This document shows, piece by piece, positions 20,868-32,957 of a stretch of 64,000 bases of DNA. Origin of the DNA: Saksenaea vasiformis B4078 (Eukaryota; Mucoromycota; Mucoromycetes; Mucorales; Saksenaeaceae); NCBI GenBank assembly GCA_000697055.1, contig JNDT01002416.1, forward strand, positions 124,001 to 188,000, in the 5' to 3' direction. A program made the translations under genes and the position numbers. The notes beneath the pieces are model-generated. The model did not search any database. It was not told the DNA's origin and saw only the letters and a list, made by a program, of their open reading frames with translations. Within the stretch, counting starts at the first letter, position 1. Each line of letters starts with the position of its first letter.

Positions 20868-23800
20868 CTTTTAGTGTGAAAAGGATCTGTGCGAACCTTC
20901 TTGAAAGGATTTGAGTGCATATACAGTCACAGAGATCAAGAAATGTAATCGCCGCAAAAGGCAAAAGAGGCAAAACCACAACAAACGAAAAAGAAAGCGC
21001 GACTAAAAAACAAAGGAAAAAGAAGAAGAAGTGGGAATGTCGGCAATGGCCGATGGATATACTCTAGCCTGAAGGCTGCAAGTGTTATTCTGTTTGTTAT
21101 AAGCAGGGTAACTTTATTGTCAGTTATAACGATTGCACAGGCCTGACACGCTCAAACGCTAGCGTCTATCGACGATTAGAAGGATTCATCATTAGGACAA
21201 AAATGAAGTCAACACGCATAAAAAAAATGCATTAGGATACGATATCTTCGGTGAATGTGGAAAAAAAGGTACCAACATCATACGCTTGGGTTGTTCAGCA
21301 ACTCCGAAGAGCAGGAGGAGCAGCAGCTCCAATGTCTGATAATGGACGTTTATCATCGCAAGTATACCATGTGGATATCTATCCGTACATGTCTACAATT
21401 GGTGGCTTTTGCTTGCTTTCCTAGATATGCCATTTCTGTCACGAAAGGAGCTTGGACAAGCTAAGGACGCTCGATTGCCTGGTCCACCATAGCGTCCTAG
21501 AATGTAAACATGACAAAGCAGTATGAAATCGAGATATAAATGCCTCAACGAAATTCTGCTCTGCTGGTCAAGAAGATGTAGACGTGCATCATTTGGCTCG
21601 CGAACAAGGTGGCCATAGCGGTAAACGCTTATCGTCGTTTGAGCTCGAGATGCTTGCGGTATTCAGGTTCATTTTGATAATATATATAGTCTTGATAATA
21701 TATAGTCAGACAAATTGGTCTACAGATTCACTTAACTCAATCGTTTCTGTCGCTGAGAAAATTCGTGCCGACTGGAATCCCGGTTGGCGTGCATTAATAG
21801 CGTCGCCTAAGCAAAATCAAGCAAGAGAAACACTAACTGGGAGCGTAAACGTAGTTTGCCGGTTGACGCAAACGGGTATGTATTGTTTTAAAAAAAATAA
21901 GGTAAGATTTCGTCAATTAGGGTTGTATTTGCTATTTCAAATATCTCTTGTAAGAAAAAGGAGAAAATGAAGGTTTTTATAATCTGGCTGTAGAAAGCTG
22001 GATATTCCAAGTGTAGGTTACATATTTCATGAACCAGTCTCGCTTAGTTCATAGGAAGGTGGCAAAATCAAAAAGAGAAGAAGGTTATCTTGCACATGGA
22101 CGCTATAGTTCCAGTCATTCTTCTGCTTTTCATTAGGCAGAATCACTTGCGATAATTCATCGCAGCTTTCGTTCTTGGCTGTATCAATTCTCCCACACAA
22201 AGTAAGAATGGAAATAAAAGCAACGATGCGGGGAAGATCGTTAGGACACTTGTTAATTCTAACAGAAGTGATATGGGACACTCTATCAGGAGCGATAAAC
22301 GGTGGAAACTCTAAAACATCCAGAATAGTCAGCCCCCCCCCCTGAATGAAAGGGACAAAGTCTGGTCCCTGTTGTTAGGCGGAATCAACGCGTTGTTTCT
22401 GCAAATAAAAAGTTTCAAAAACACGAGACACATGGTTTATAGATTAGTGCATTGTCATCATAAGTGCTTCTAGGTGTGGAAAGCACGGGCAGAATGTATC
22501 GGTTATTCTCGAGATGAACAACAAGCCTCGGCGCTCCAAGAATTTCATGAACACTATGTCTGACTTTCCGCGAATCTAAGAACGGCATCGGATACCCTCA
22601 GTTCTTCCAACACATTTGAACTAACTTTTTTGAAGCATATTCGCAGTACAATTAATGAATACGCGGGTATTTCCCACCGAGACACGTCGCTGTGAAATTA
22701 ACGAGGCGGCGCTCGTGCACGGTATTCAATTCCTACCGTTTAGGATATAGACGCAGACAAATATCCACGTACAAAAATACCAATCTCCTATCCGAGAGAG
22801 AGAGTTAAATAAAGCAAGCAGTGAATTCTTTCTGAGAGACCGTAGACATGATGGAAAATGGTACTTAATTAATACCATGCATTCCGGAATTGCCAAGACG
22901 ATTAGAAATAAACATTTATTGCTTTGATTAAGCAACGTGCTCGTATGATCTTTTTTTCTTGGAGCCTGTAAGTGACCTAAATAATGCAGTGAAGCATAAC
23001 TACATACCCGTAAACCTCAAGATGGAAAGATATAGAAGTAAATGGGCAAGATGTGCACTGTAAGCGTGTTGTTACACAAAATACCTGATTTATCCACAAG
23101 CACGGGCACTCACCGAGCGCATGCTCTTTTACCGGTCAAAGTGAGAATGATTAGCAGCGGCATTAGAACTTCCACAACTAGTTGCATCCGCTAAACGTGC
23201 AAACCTTCTACATTGTCTTAGCTCTCGGCTACCTTGTGGCATGCAAGGGTCATAGCAGCCAGCTGTGCGACCGCCGATCGACAAGCCAAAAAAAAAAAGA
23301 ACTAATATCTACTAATAACTGCCAATAACTGAATTTTCTTTTTAAAAAAATTGCCTGTATGGCATAATGAAAAGCATAGTTGTCAATGGAGTCTTCATGG
23401 TAACGATAAATCTCTACACTGTCAGTGAATCCATCCTAAATGCTAGCTCATGCAATTTGATACATTGTAACATCTTTTTCTTTTTGAATAAACCCATGAC
23501 TCAAGAGGCCGTTCAATCTGGCTTTGCAATGAGAACATGTAGAATAAACCGCATTTCCTAGTCAAATTTGTTTGTCAAGTTGACCGCCCACATAGTCGTC
23601 GGGCAGACGTTTTGACAAGAGACGAAGATATTCATGCGGTAGCTGCAGCCTAGTCGCTGACAAACATTGCAGCCAGAAGTGTTGTCAAGGGCTGCTGAGA
23701 AGTAAAGACATATGTTAATCCTTGCTTAACAAATAAGCAATTTATTTCTACGTTACACCAGTTTTAGTAACGAAAATTAGAGGCTTCAGACGTGATCATG

Positions 23801-24205
23801 AAGCCTGCAGTGTGTCCACAAAATGTCAGATTCCAGATTTTTCTTTGAAACAGCGACGTGTGAATGGTTTCATTGGATAAGAACAAGCCACGCAGGATTT
23901 GTGGTCCTGTAGGATGCTCATCTCCCAAGGGAAAGCCTACTGTTATTGCCCTTATGATGTTATTGTACAGTTGTTCAGGGAGATGATGTAGTTGGTATCA
24001 GGTATATTACGTTTACAGCAGGCAGTGGTATAGCTTTATTTTATTTTATTTTTTATCTTGTTGGGGAGAAAAAGGGGTTGAAAAGGGGAAGTAAGTTTAC
24101 CAGGTCCGAGTTTAATGACCCATTTCAAGGACCGCATCTTCATAAAGCAAAGCAAAAAAATCGTCTTCGTTTCCCCTTTCCCTTTTTTTTCCTTTTTTTA
24201 TCGTT
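20868..24205. other. 3.3-kb gene-poor stretch
   Basis: No ORF here gave a recognisable domain or a phase-consistent splice chain. The longest, 21584-21970 (128 aa, starting with GTG), has a hydrophobic run and a segment IRADWNPGWRALIASP that looks protein-like but is unplaced. A minus-strand ORF at 22027-22281 is also unplaced. A C9 run lies at 22336. The last ~150 bases are the pyrimidine-rich SSD1 leader. It may contain decayed mobile DNA. Confidence 0.35.
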
Positions 24206-27200
24206 ATGGAGAACTTGGAACAGCAAACTGCGCCGGAGAGTACACGTGGCCTATTTGACGCCCCAATGGATAAGAAGGTATATATCATTCAGGATTGGGG
24301 GACATGGGTTGACATTTCTGCTGTTGCAGCCAGATGGTTCAGATACTGAAAAGCGAAGATCCTTCCATGCCGTGGGTACCATTCATCGTGGAAGTGGTAG
24401 TGGTCAACGTTCAAGATCGGCTAGTACATCTATGTTGTCCAATCACAGCGGCCGTCGAAACTTTGGGTTACAGACGCTTACCGAGGAAGGTGAAGGGGGC
24501 AAACGAGACTCAGTCACGATGGATTCGATTAAGGATATTATCAATACGCTAAAGACATTACCACCCTCCACATCAAAGGAGCAAGATAACCGTCATCGAA
24601 GGCAGTTATCTGCTTCCTCTTTGACGATGAATGCCGAAGACCGTCAGCGAAGGAGAAGAGCCGAAAGTATTAGTGAGGAGGTTACCCGGGAAGCCGCGTT
24701 GGCCGAGACAAGAGCAAAGCTGATGGGTACATTTACAAAGAAAAAGGAGATTGGCGAGAAGGAGCGGTCGGATGACTATGTGCGCCCTAATCGACGGTAT
24801 TCTGATGCTTCTACGTTTGATAAACGCATGTCTTTGCCACCCCTTTCGGAAAACATCGAAACGCTATCTCCCAACGGAAGGTCTGGTAAACGCATTGTGT
24901 TCAATAAGCCTTTGAATCTTTCCCTGGATGAGAAAAAGCAGCAACAGCAACAACAACAGACATCAAGCCGACGATCATCTCGCAACTTTGATAATGACTG
25001 GAGAGCAAGTAAGTGTCTGTTCAAAAAGAGGGAAGATTGACGCTGAGAGCCGATTAGGTTCCGGTCCTGTTCTACCGCCCTATTCGCCACGGACACAGTC
25101 CCGATCGTTTAACCTGGTTCCTTTTACGCCTACGAAAGTTAATTTTACCCGAGACGATGCCAATCCACATCAACGTCGGCCCCTGTTTGTTGCACATCTT
25201 CCTTTTTCCGCACTCACCCCGTTGTTTCGATCGCGCCAGCTTGTTCGAGGCACATTGCGTGTCAACAAGCGTAACCGTAGTGATGCGTATGTATACTGTG
25301 AAGAGCTTGACGCGGATATTTATATTTGTGGCTCGCGTGATCGTAACCGCGCATTGGAGGGAGATGTGGTGGCGGTGCGGCTTGTGGATGTGGACAAGGT
25401 GCTGCGGGAAAAAAAGGAGAAGGAGGAAGCCAAACTTGCACGAAACGGGGGTCAGCAGCGTGTGCGGTTGCCTGATGAAGAAGACGAAAATGAGATCATC
25501 TTTGGTGGAGATGACGATGTGGATAAAGTCAAACCAAAGTACTGCGGTCTAGTCGTAGCTATCTTGGAACGTGCCCAAAACCAGGTCTTCTCAGGGTAAG
25601 TCAGTAATGACATGGGGTTGATGTGTAAAATCCTTTCCTTTTTGCCTTACGATTTTTACTTAGCAATCTGACATTGATGCGGCCAAACCATAAACGCAAT
25701 GATGAAGAACAAGTAGAGAAAAAGGAAGTGCCCAGGATTGTATGGTTCAAGGCCACGGATAAACGTGTTCCTTTGATTGCCATCCCAATCGACCAGGCTC
25801 CTGCCAATTTTGTCGAAAACAGCGACGACTATGCGATGCGCCTTTTTGTGGTAAGTTGTACTTTCAACCTAATGTTGTATATATGTGTAGTCATTATCAC
25901 ATGCAGGGCTCTATCAAACGATGGCCGATCACATCGTTACATCCATTCGGTACCCTCGGCGATGAGCTGGGCTCGGTGTTTGATCTTTCCGCACAGACGC
26001 GGGCCATCTTGGCAGATAACAACGTAACCGATACGGAGTTTTCAGAAATTGTGATGCAATGTATACCAAGGTCGCCATGTTCATTTCCAGAGGAGGGTCG
26101 TCGCGATTTCACTCACCTTCGTACTTTCACTATTGACCCTGAAGGATCAAATGGTATGATCTGTCTGTTTGGATGAAAGCATCTTTCTAAATGTCCGTTG
26201 TATAGTACTCGACGATGCATTTTCTATTCAACCTCTCGGCGACGAGACATATGAGGTGGGTGTTCATGTGGCGGATGTGTCCTACTTTATCAAGCCGCAT
26301 TTGCCCTTGGATAAAGAGGCACGTGCCAGAGGTGTGCACGTTGATTTGGTCCATCATTCGGTACCCATGCTTCCCCAGATGCTCACCACAGAATTTACTA
26401 ATCTATCACCTGGCGAACGAAGGTAAGACAGCTAATAATAAATGAAACATTTGTAAACTAATAGTGTTACATAGGCCTACTATTTCGGTGGTATGGAAGC
26501 TTAGTAAACGTGGCAATATCTTGGACAAATGGATTGGAAAGTCGATTGTCAAGTAAAGTTACACTGTCCTCCTTATCTCTATTGTTATTAAACGCTAACT
26601 AATAGATCAACAGCTCGACTTACTTTCGATGATGCGGAGAAGGCACTCCACGGCCAGCTTGACTGTATTGCAGACAAAAGCACGTGTAGTGCGATTGAGC
26701 AGGATATTCAGCTACTGGATGCCATTGCTAAGGAGCTTCGTAATAGCCGATTTGAGGATGGCGCTATATCGCAGAGACGTGACGAACTTTCTTTTGAATT
26801 TGGCGATAATCATCAGGTCATTGGCGTTTCCATTCGGAAACAACAAGATGCTGTTAGACTTGTCAAGGAGTTCCTGCTACTTGCCAACGCTTGCGTCGCT
26901 CAAAAGATATCTAGTCATCTGCCAGAACAAGCCTTGCTACGCCGTCATGCTCCACCCTTGGACCGTAAAATTGTAAGTTGGTTTTTTTCTACTTAAAAAA
27001 AGAAAAAGAGAGAAAGTTCTCTTATGTCTATTATCTATATAGCGAGAGCTTCAGCTGTATGCGCAGCAGTATCTTGGAGTAAAACTCGATATTACGAAAG
27101 CTGGTACATTGGAGCAATCGATTATGTCTATTGAGAATCCTCAGCTTCGGAAACTGGTGTCCGTGATTGTGCTAAAGACGATGGCGCCACCTAAATACTT

Positions 27201-28158
27201 TTGTACGGGTACACTGGATATTCTCAAATATTCACATTATGCTCTCAATGCACCACTGTTTACACATTTCACTGCACCAAGCCGCCGGTTTTCTGATATT
27301 ATTGTTCACCGTCAGCTCACATGTGCTTTGGACGATAGTGAGGGTAACACATATCTAATTTATTTTTTTTCTTTTTTGGTAAAAATACTCACACGTTTCT
27401 CATGAATAGAGCACTTTTATTTGGATCCGGATAATGTCCAAAAATTGGCACAACATTGCAATGTGAAAAAAGATGCAGCATTGTACGCCATGGAGCAGAG
27501 TCGTCTGCTTTTCTTGTCGCTCTACCTCAAACAAAAATCAAGCAACCGCGAGGCTATCGTTGTAGCAGTATTTGATCAGTATTTCGACGTTATGATACTG
27601 GATCTCAATATCGAAAAGAGAATTCATTTGGCCAATTTACCCATATGGCGCTCAAATTTCGACTCTGAGGAGCGAGCTTTGACAATGTACTGGCGCAAGG
27701 GAGTGGATACATCGACGGGTAAACAAAGTCATTGGAGCTTATCTGATGATGACGATGAAGACGAGATGGATGAGGATGCATTGTTTGAAGAAATGCAGAA
27801 TCATAGCGGAGAAGAGCAAGAAGAAGGACGTGAGGAGACAAGGGAGAATATGTCATCTATTACAAAGACATCGTTGGACGAAGGTGCAGTGAAGGATTTG
27901 GCAATTAAGCAAGCACGAGAGGAACCAACGGTGCGCCCTGCATCTTCCACATCGACTTCACGTCGACCTGAAACATCCCGATCCGCAAGTCGACGTGCTT
28001 CTATTGTACGAGCTAGATTATCGGATAGTACAGCATATAGTACAGATCAAGGATCTCAGACGATTAAGGCACTTGACAAAATTAGAGTGGTGGTAAGTAT
28101 CGAAATGGTAAGGACGCCACCACTCATCCGCATTTTGGCTGTCAACCCCTTTGCATGA
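24206..28158 (+). CDS. SSD1: SSD1-like RNB-fold translational repressor (inactive nuclease)
   Basis: Ten exons: 24206-24277, 24330-25008, 25058-25595, 25664-25850, 25907-26153, 26206-26422, 26475-26552, 26606-26972, 27043-27343, 27410-28158; 1144 residues. A low-complexity N-terminus (Ser/Arg-rich, Q7 run) is followed by cold-shock-like domains (RPLFVAHLPF, VRGTLRVNKRNRSDAYV) and an RNB core (FTIDPEGSN, EVGVHVADVSYF, HFTAPSRRFSDIIVHRQL). The C-terminus LIRILAVNPFA matches the VNP-x-A end of Ssd1. In the RNB active-site loop the Asp pattern D-x5-D-x-DD reads D569, V575, D577, D578, so the Asp of the second position is Val, consistent with Ssd1 being a pseudonuclease. Yeast Ssd1 binds cell-wall mRNAs and is controlled by the NDR kinase Cbk1; many RRxS sites in the N-terminus fit that. 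The start follows a strong pyrimidine tract. Confidence 0.93.
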
Positions 28159-30434
28159 ATTCCCCTATCCTTTTGGTTGTTTATACACATGTATCTTTTT
28201 ACATGCACGCCTACCAACAGAAAAAAAAAAGAGAAAAAAAAGAAAGCACATTCCCCCAAAAAAAAAGAAAGAAAGAAAAACAAAAACGGTTTTCAATATG
28301 CATACAGAAGTTCCGTCTATAAGTGGAAAAGATGTATGGTAATTAGGAGATGCAAGAGCAAAAAGGAAAGAGAGAAAACGATTTCATGCATGATTTTGTA
28401 TTTCGTTCATTTCGCCTTGCTTCCGTGAATTCAGTCGCCGACATGATGGGGCAAACGTGTCTTAGCTTTTTCTCTCTCTCTCTCCCCCCAATCGTGGTAG
28501 TAATAAGGAAGCGAGGCAAGGAAGAGGGGGGAGGGGGAAGGAAGAAGAAGGTTACTGCTCTGTGGGAAAGGCGGGTATGTTTTGTTTTCTATTTTGTTCC
28601 GATGTACAGGGGGACATGTTGCATGTTGTACCTAGTTGAGTCATCCTTCTGACAGCAAAATAACTTTGTAGTTTAAGGTTGTTTTCATCTTTTTTTGGCT
28701 TAGACATCGTGAACCAATAAAATTCTTATTAGTTAACTGTGTTACCCTTTCTTCTCCTTTTTATTCAAGAGTTTCATGTGGTTGATTCTATTGAACATTG
28801 AACAGTGAACATCTCGTGACAAACAAAAAAGAAAGAAAAGCTAAAATCATTTGGATCGCATAGCATAGAGAAATATCAGTGCATAAATGGGTGATTCAAT
28901 GTAAGTAGATTTAAAAATATGAAACATTATTTTCGGTTTGAAAATTCTACATAAAATAAAAAAAAAGTGTCTGTGCCAAACACATGATATGGTATAGAAA
29001 ATCAAGAAACGTTGGTTACCTTAACAACTGTTGCTTTCTGCCTCTTTTTTTGAATCTCCGTTCGATTGCCCATTTTTCCCCAGATGACTCCGCAAACGAG
29101 AACACTGGGAAAATAAAAAAAAGATAAGCTTTTGTGGCGCCGTTGAAATACAAAGGGCGTTACGAATTTTTATTTTCCGTTTTTATTTTTGTTTTTAGAA
29201 TGGCTTTGCAAAAAAAAAGATCGACATGTTCAATGTGAAGGTTTCACATCCATGACGCTAAGGATTGAACTAAGGTTTATTTCTTTTTTTGGGGGAAAAG
29301 CATAATCAAGGTTGATTGTTTCTTCTTCATGTGGCGTATAGAATCCCCGTCACATTTTATCTTTTTTTTTTTTTCTTTTTTCGTTTTTTTTTTTTTTCTT
29401 GGCTGTGTAAGATTGCTAAGAAGGAAAGAGAGAGTACATCTTGATTTGGGAATCATGCAAAAAAGAAATCTAACCTTGACACCTGACGGTTAGAATTAAG
29501 CGGAAAAGGCCGTTTCATCCGAAATACTCAAATGTATATGTGCGCGTGATAAAAAAGAAGTCGTTTGTACGATCCTCTTTTTTCTTAACAGCAGAAAATC
29601 TATTGAGTTTTTTCCGTTTTGCCTTTAGAGTTTAAGGGCAACAAGATTGGATGGTTTTCTATCAATTTGAGGTTGATGAAGGATCGACCAATGACGATCA
29701 CGGGTAAGAATAAGCGGAGTATGAGATTGAAGACGCGAGATCGTCGATCCTCGCTGACTGGGTCCTCTTGGTTACACGATGACGCATCCGATGGACGGGG
29801 GAGGTTGTACAAATGGGCGAAAACGAGCGATTTTTTCTAAACGTGTCCTGATGAAACAAAAAACTTCATAATAAATAATCAAATGTGATCGAGTAAAGGA
29901 TCGCCCGCTTAGCTGTAAGACAAATGCAACCTTAAATTCTTCCTAAGCCATCGAACCACTTTCATATGCAGAAAAACAGAACACATATGATCTACGACTG
30001 ACGTCAGGTCATTTACTTGTTTCTTCTTTTCTTTCTATTTGATATAGATATATTGTTAAAAGAATCCTTTTTGTCAGTTCTTCCGGAATTAAACAAAAGG
30101 ATCGACAAAAGCTAACAAAAAAGGACGTTGGCACGAGTGTTGAAAAAAGGCTGTATATTAAATTAATGGTTGCACGATCTTGGAAGCTATACGGTTTTTG
30201 TCGATAGGGATCTGCGAACGGCTTTCGGTATCATTATTGGATCGTTATAAATTAGGGTGACCCAGGTCATCCTTTTCGGGTTTAACCTATTTTACAAAAA
30301 AAAAAAAGCTGCTCAATAAAAAATGTACTTTCCAATCTTCTCTCTCTCTCCTTTCAATTCTTCCTTCTTATTTTCTGCCTTCTTTCTCTTTCTGTGTTTC
30401 AAAAACCATAACAACAACAACAATAACAGTTTCC
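28159..30434. other. Long intergenic region with homopolymer tracts
   Basis: About 2.3 kb, A/T-rich with runs of A or T of 8-14 bases (28220-28290, 29360-29400) and a G/A-rich tract at 28505-28550. ORFs are short and composition-driven. It probably contains the 3' flank of SSD1 and a long 5' leader of the CON7-like gene. No gene seen. Confidence 0.4.
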
Positions 30435-31676
30435 ATGGTATCTCCCCGTTCGACGACGCATTATCATCATCATCATCAGCAGCAGCAGCAGCAACAGCAA
30501 CAACAAGCTGTAGCCGCTGCGGCCGCTGCCGCTGCTGCCGCTTTCTACCCTTCTCACCCGGCTTATGCCACCGCTCCTGATATGTATTCCTCTTTCCATG
30601 CACCTACTGGAGGGGGAGGTGAAAATGGTGGGGGTGGCAATAAGTCGATTCATACCTACATGAACCCTTCTCTTCAATCACCTTATCCAAATGCAACATC
30701 CGCCGAAGCTGAAGCGGCCGCCGCGGCTGCTGCTGCAGGTCTATCTGGTCCTTCACTACCTCCCTTATCGCAGTTACTGCCACCCTCTAAACAACAACAA
30801 CAACAGCAACCGTGTGAAGATCAGTCTTCTAACACTCAGCCACGACCCGACTCCTCCGTGGTCTACCCAACACAACAACAAACCGTCCCTTCCCACGGAA
30901 AGAATATGATGTATCCCTCACCCATGGACCCTGTCTATTCCAGTGGCTTAAGGCAACCATCTTATTATGTTGTTCCTGGTCATCCTATGCCAACCTATCC
31001 CCCAACAACTCAAGATATTCAAGCTGTCCATGCTGTTGTACCGGCCTCCGTTGTACCGTCTACTATGATGCCAACAGCAACACCTACGACACCCGTCTAT
31101 CCCTCTCCTATGCCTTATTCTCGACATGATCTACCATCGCCTCCACATTCAGTGACCGATGGTCTATCCCCGACAACTTCCGATATCAACCAACAAAAAG
31201 TCTTTTCTTTTGTCTCACTTCCAGGCGTGAGTCAGAAAAAGAGACCAAGACGCAAGTATCACGAAGTTGAACGACTTTATCACTGCAACTATCCCGGTTG
31301 TACCAAAGCTTATGGTACTCTCAACCATTTAAATGCACACGTCTGTATGCAAGGCCATGTACGTATTAGGATGACTCTTTACTATTATTCCCTTTTTACT
31401 TATCTCTTTTCTTAGGGTCCTAAACGACATCCAGTTGAATTTAAAGAACTGCGCAAACAATGGAGAAAGCAGAAACGAGAACAACAACAACGACAATCTC
31501 AAACTAACAAGAAAAAAGAAGATTTAACACCAACTGCCTCCTCTTCTTCCTCCATGCCAGCTACGCTGCAACATCTGCCTCTTCCTGGCATGTATCCACC
31601 TTGGGATAACGCACATACATTGATGCATCATCCTTCATCGTCGGCGTATCTGTCATCTGCAAGCGCGCACTATTAG
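30435..31676 (+). CDS. CON7-like C2H2 zinc-finger transcription factor
   Basis: Exons 30435-31358 and 31416-31676 (57-bp intron), 394 residues. The N-terminus has His, Gln10 and Ala11 runs and Pro/Tyr/Ser-rich disorder. The single C2H2 finger, C-x4-C-x12-H-x5-H (CNYPGCTKAYGTLNHLNAH), lies near residues 285-308, between a basic KKRPRRKYHEVER block and, across the intron, GPKRHPVEFKELRKQWRKQKR. This finger with its GPKRHP extension is the hallmark of Con7-type fungal factors, which in Magnaporthe control morphogenesis and cell-wall genes. The intron falls right after the last zinc His. The start ATG is TTCC-ATG-G after a short 5' ORF-free stretch. The target genes here are unknown. Confidence 0.85.
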
Positions 31677-32957
31677 ATCTCCTTGTTTCCTTATACCACA
31701 TTCATGTTATATTATCTGTTGTTTCGGAGCTATCTTGTTCTTTTTTTATTTGTTATTATGCGAACATTCATTCCTTCCTTCACCCACACACGCAACACCC
31801 CCCAACACAACGATGGTTTATTGCTAATATTATCATTTGTACATAGGCGACTGTAAGAAAAAAAGAAGTTGTTGAAAATCGGACTTGGCGATTCTATTTA
31901 TATGTCTTTTTACCTCTTTTTGTATTGTTTATCTTTTTTTGTTCAATGAAAAAAAACGGCGATCATTTTCTTCCTTAAAAAAGGGTTGTTGTCATGTAAA
32001 GTGCGTGAAAGTACCGAAGGAACGATGATCCTCTTTTTTCTTTTTTTCTTTTTTTTTCAAACGACCTATTCGTGTAACCATCATTGGAAGATATGCCAAG
32101 GAATTAGATTTCCCAATATGTTGCACAATCCGCTCGATGTGGCCCATGCTTCCCTTTTTTTTTTTTTTTACTTCGAAAAGAAGTCGTTTATCCCAAATGA
32201 AAGTAAAAAAAAATGACGTGGGGAAATTCAAATAGGTTTCATTGTCCGCGAATAAGAACTGAGACAACTGTAACTTGGCGTTCACTTTTTTTGAACATTC
32301 CTTTTGAGCCGAGTATGACTATATCCTTGTGTTCACCATAGAAACCAAATCAATACAAATAGAAATAAATAAATAAATAAATAGATAGATACGTAAAAGA
32401 AGCAAAGTACTGGTTAGTTAGCTAGCGTCATTTCTTGTTTATTGTTATCATGAAACTGGGGGAAAGGGGTAAAGTAAAATAGCAGCTGTTGAGTTAAGTA
32501 AGCTCAACAGTTATGTCTTGAAATGAGGTTAGGAAAAAAAAGAAAAAAAATTAACCCCAAATTCATGGTGTCCCCCAAAAAATGATTTACTGGCGGATCC
32601 CCATTGTTAGCCCTACTGAACGATTGTTGTCTTCCAAGCTAGGCTCCACCTGTTGGGGTTGCAATCAAACACCCCGACACTTTTACAGTCACTTTGCAAC
32701 CCAGATACTACAAACTTCTTGCTGAGTTTTGGTTTCGCACCTGTCGACTCTCTTTTTTTTCTTGACGGTGGCAAGAAAAAACATTTACTTACACATACAT
32801 CGTTTCTCTACGGAGGTTTTCTACATTTGCCCCTTTTCCGACCTGTTACATACCATCTCATTTTTCTAATTCACCTACTACTTAACCTACGCACATTCTA
32901 TCTCGATAAAAAAACACATATTCCTCCTTCTATCTATCCAATTTTTGTATATTCGTC
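31677..32957. other. Intergenic, no supported gene
   Basis: About 1.28 kb, A/T-rich. (AAAT)n-like run at 32362-32390, T-runs at 32040 and 32160. Possible AATAAA at 32360-32380. The final 250 bases are pyrimidine-rich and lead to ACC1. Overlapping ORFs are low-complexity. Confidence 0.4.

Noticed and set aside
28084..28158. Terminal intron of SSD1 at the GTAAGT near 28093
   Set aside because: Read-through gives the family-typical PPLIRILAVNPFA end, so the GTAAGT is coding.
29619..29840. 73-residue ORF in the SSD1/CON7 intergenic region
   Set aside because: No ATG with context, no motif, and overlaps an equally long antisense ORF.
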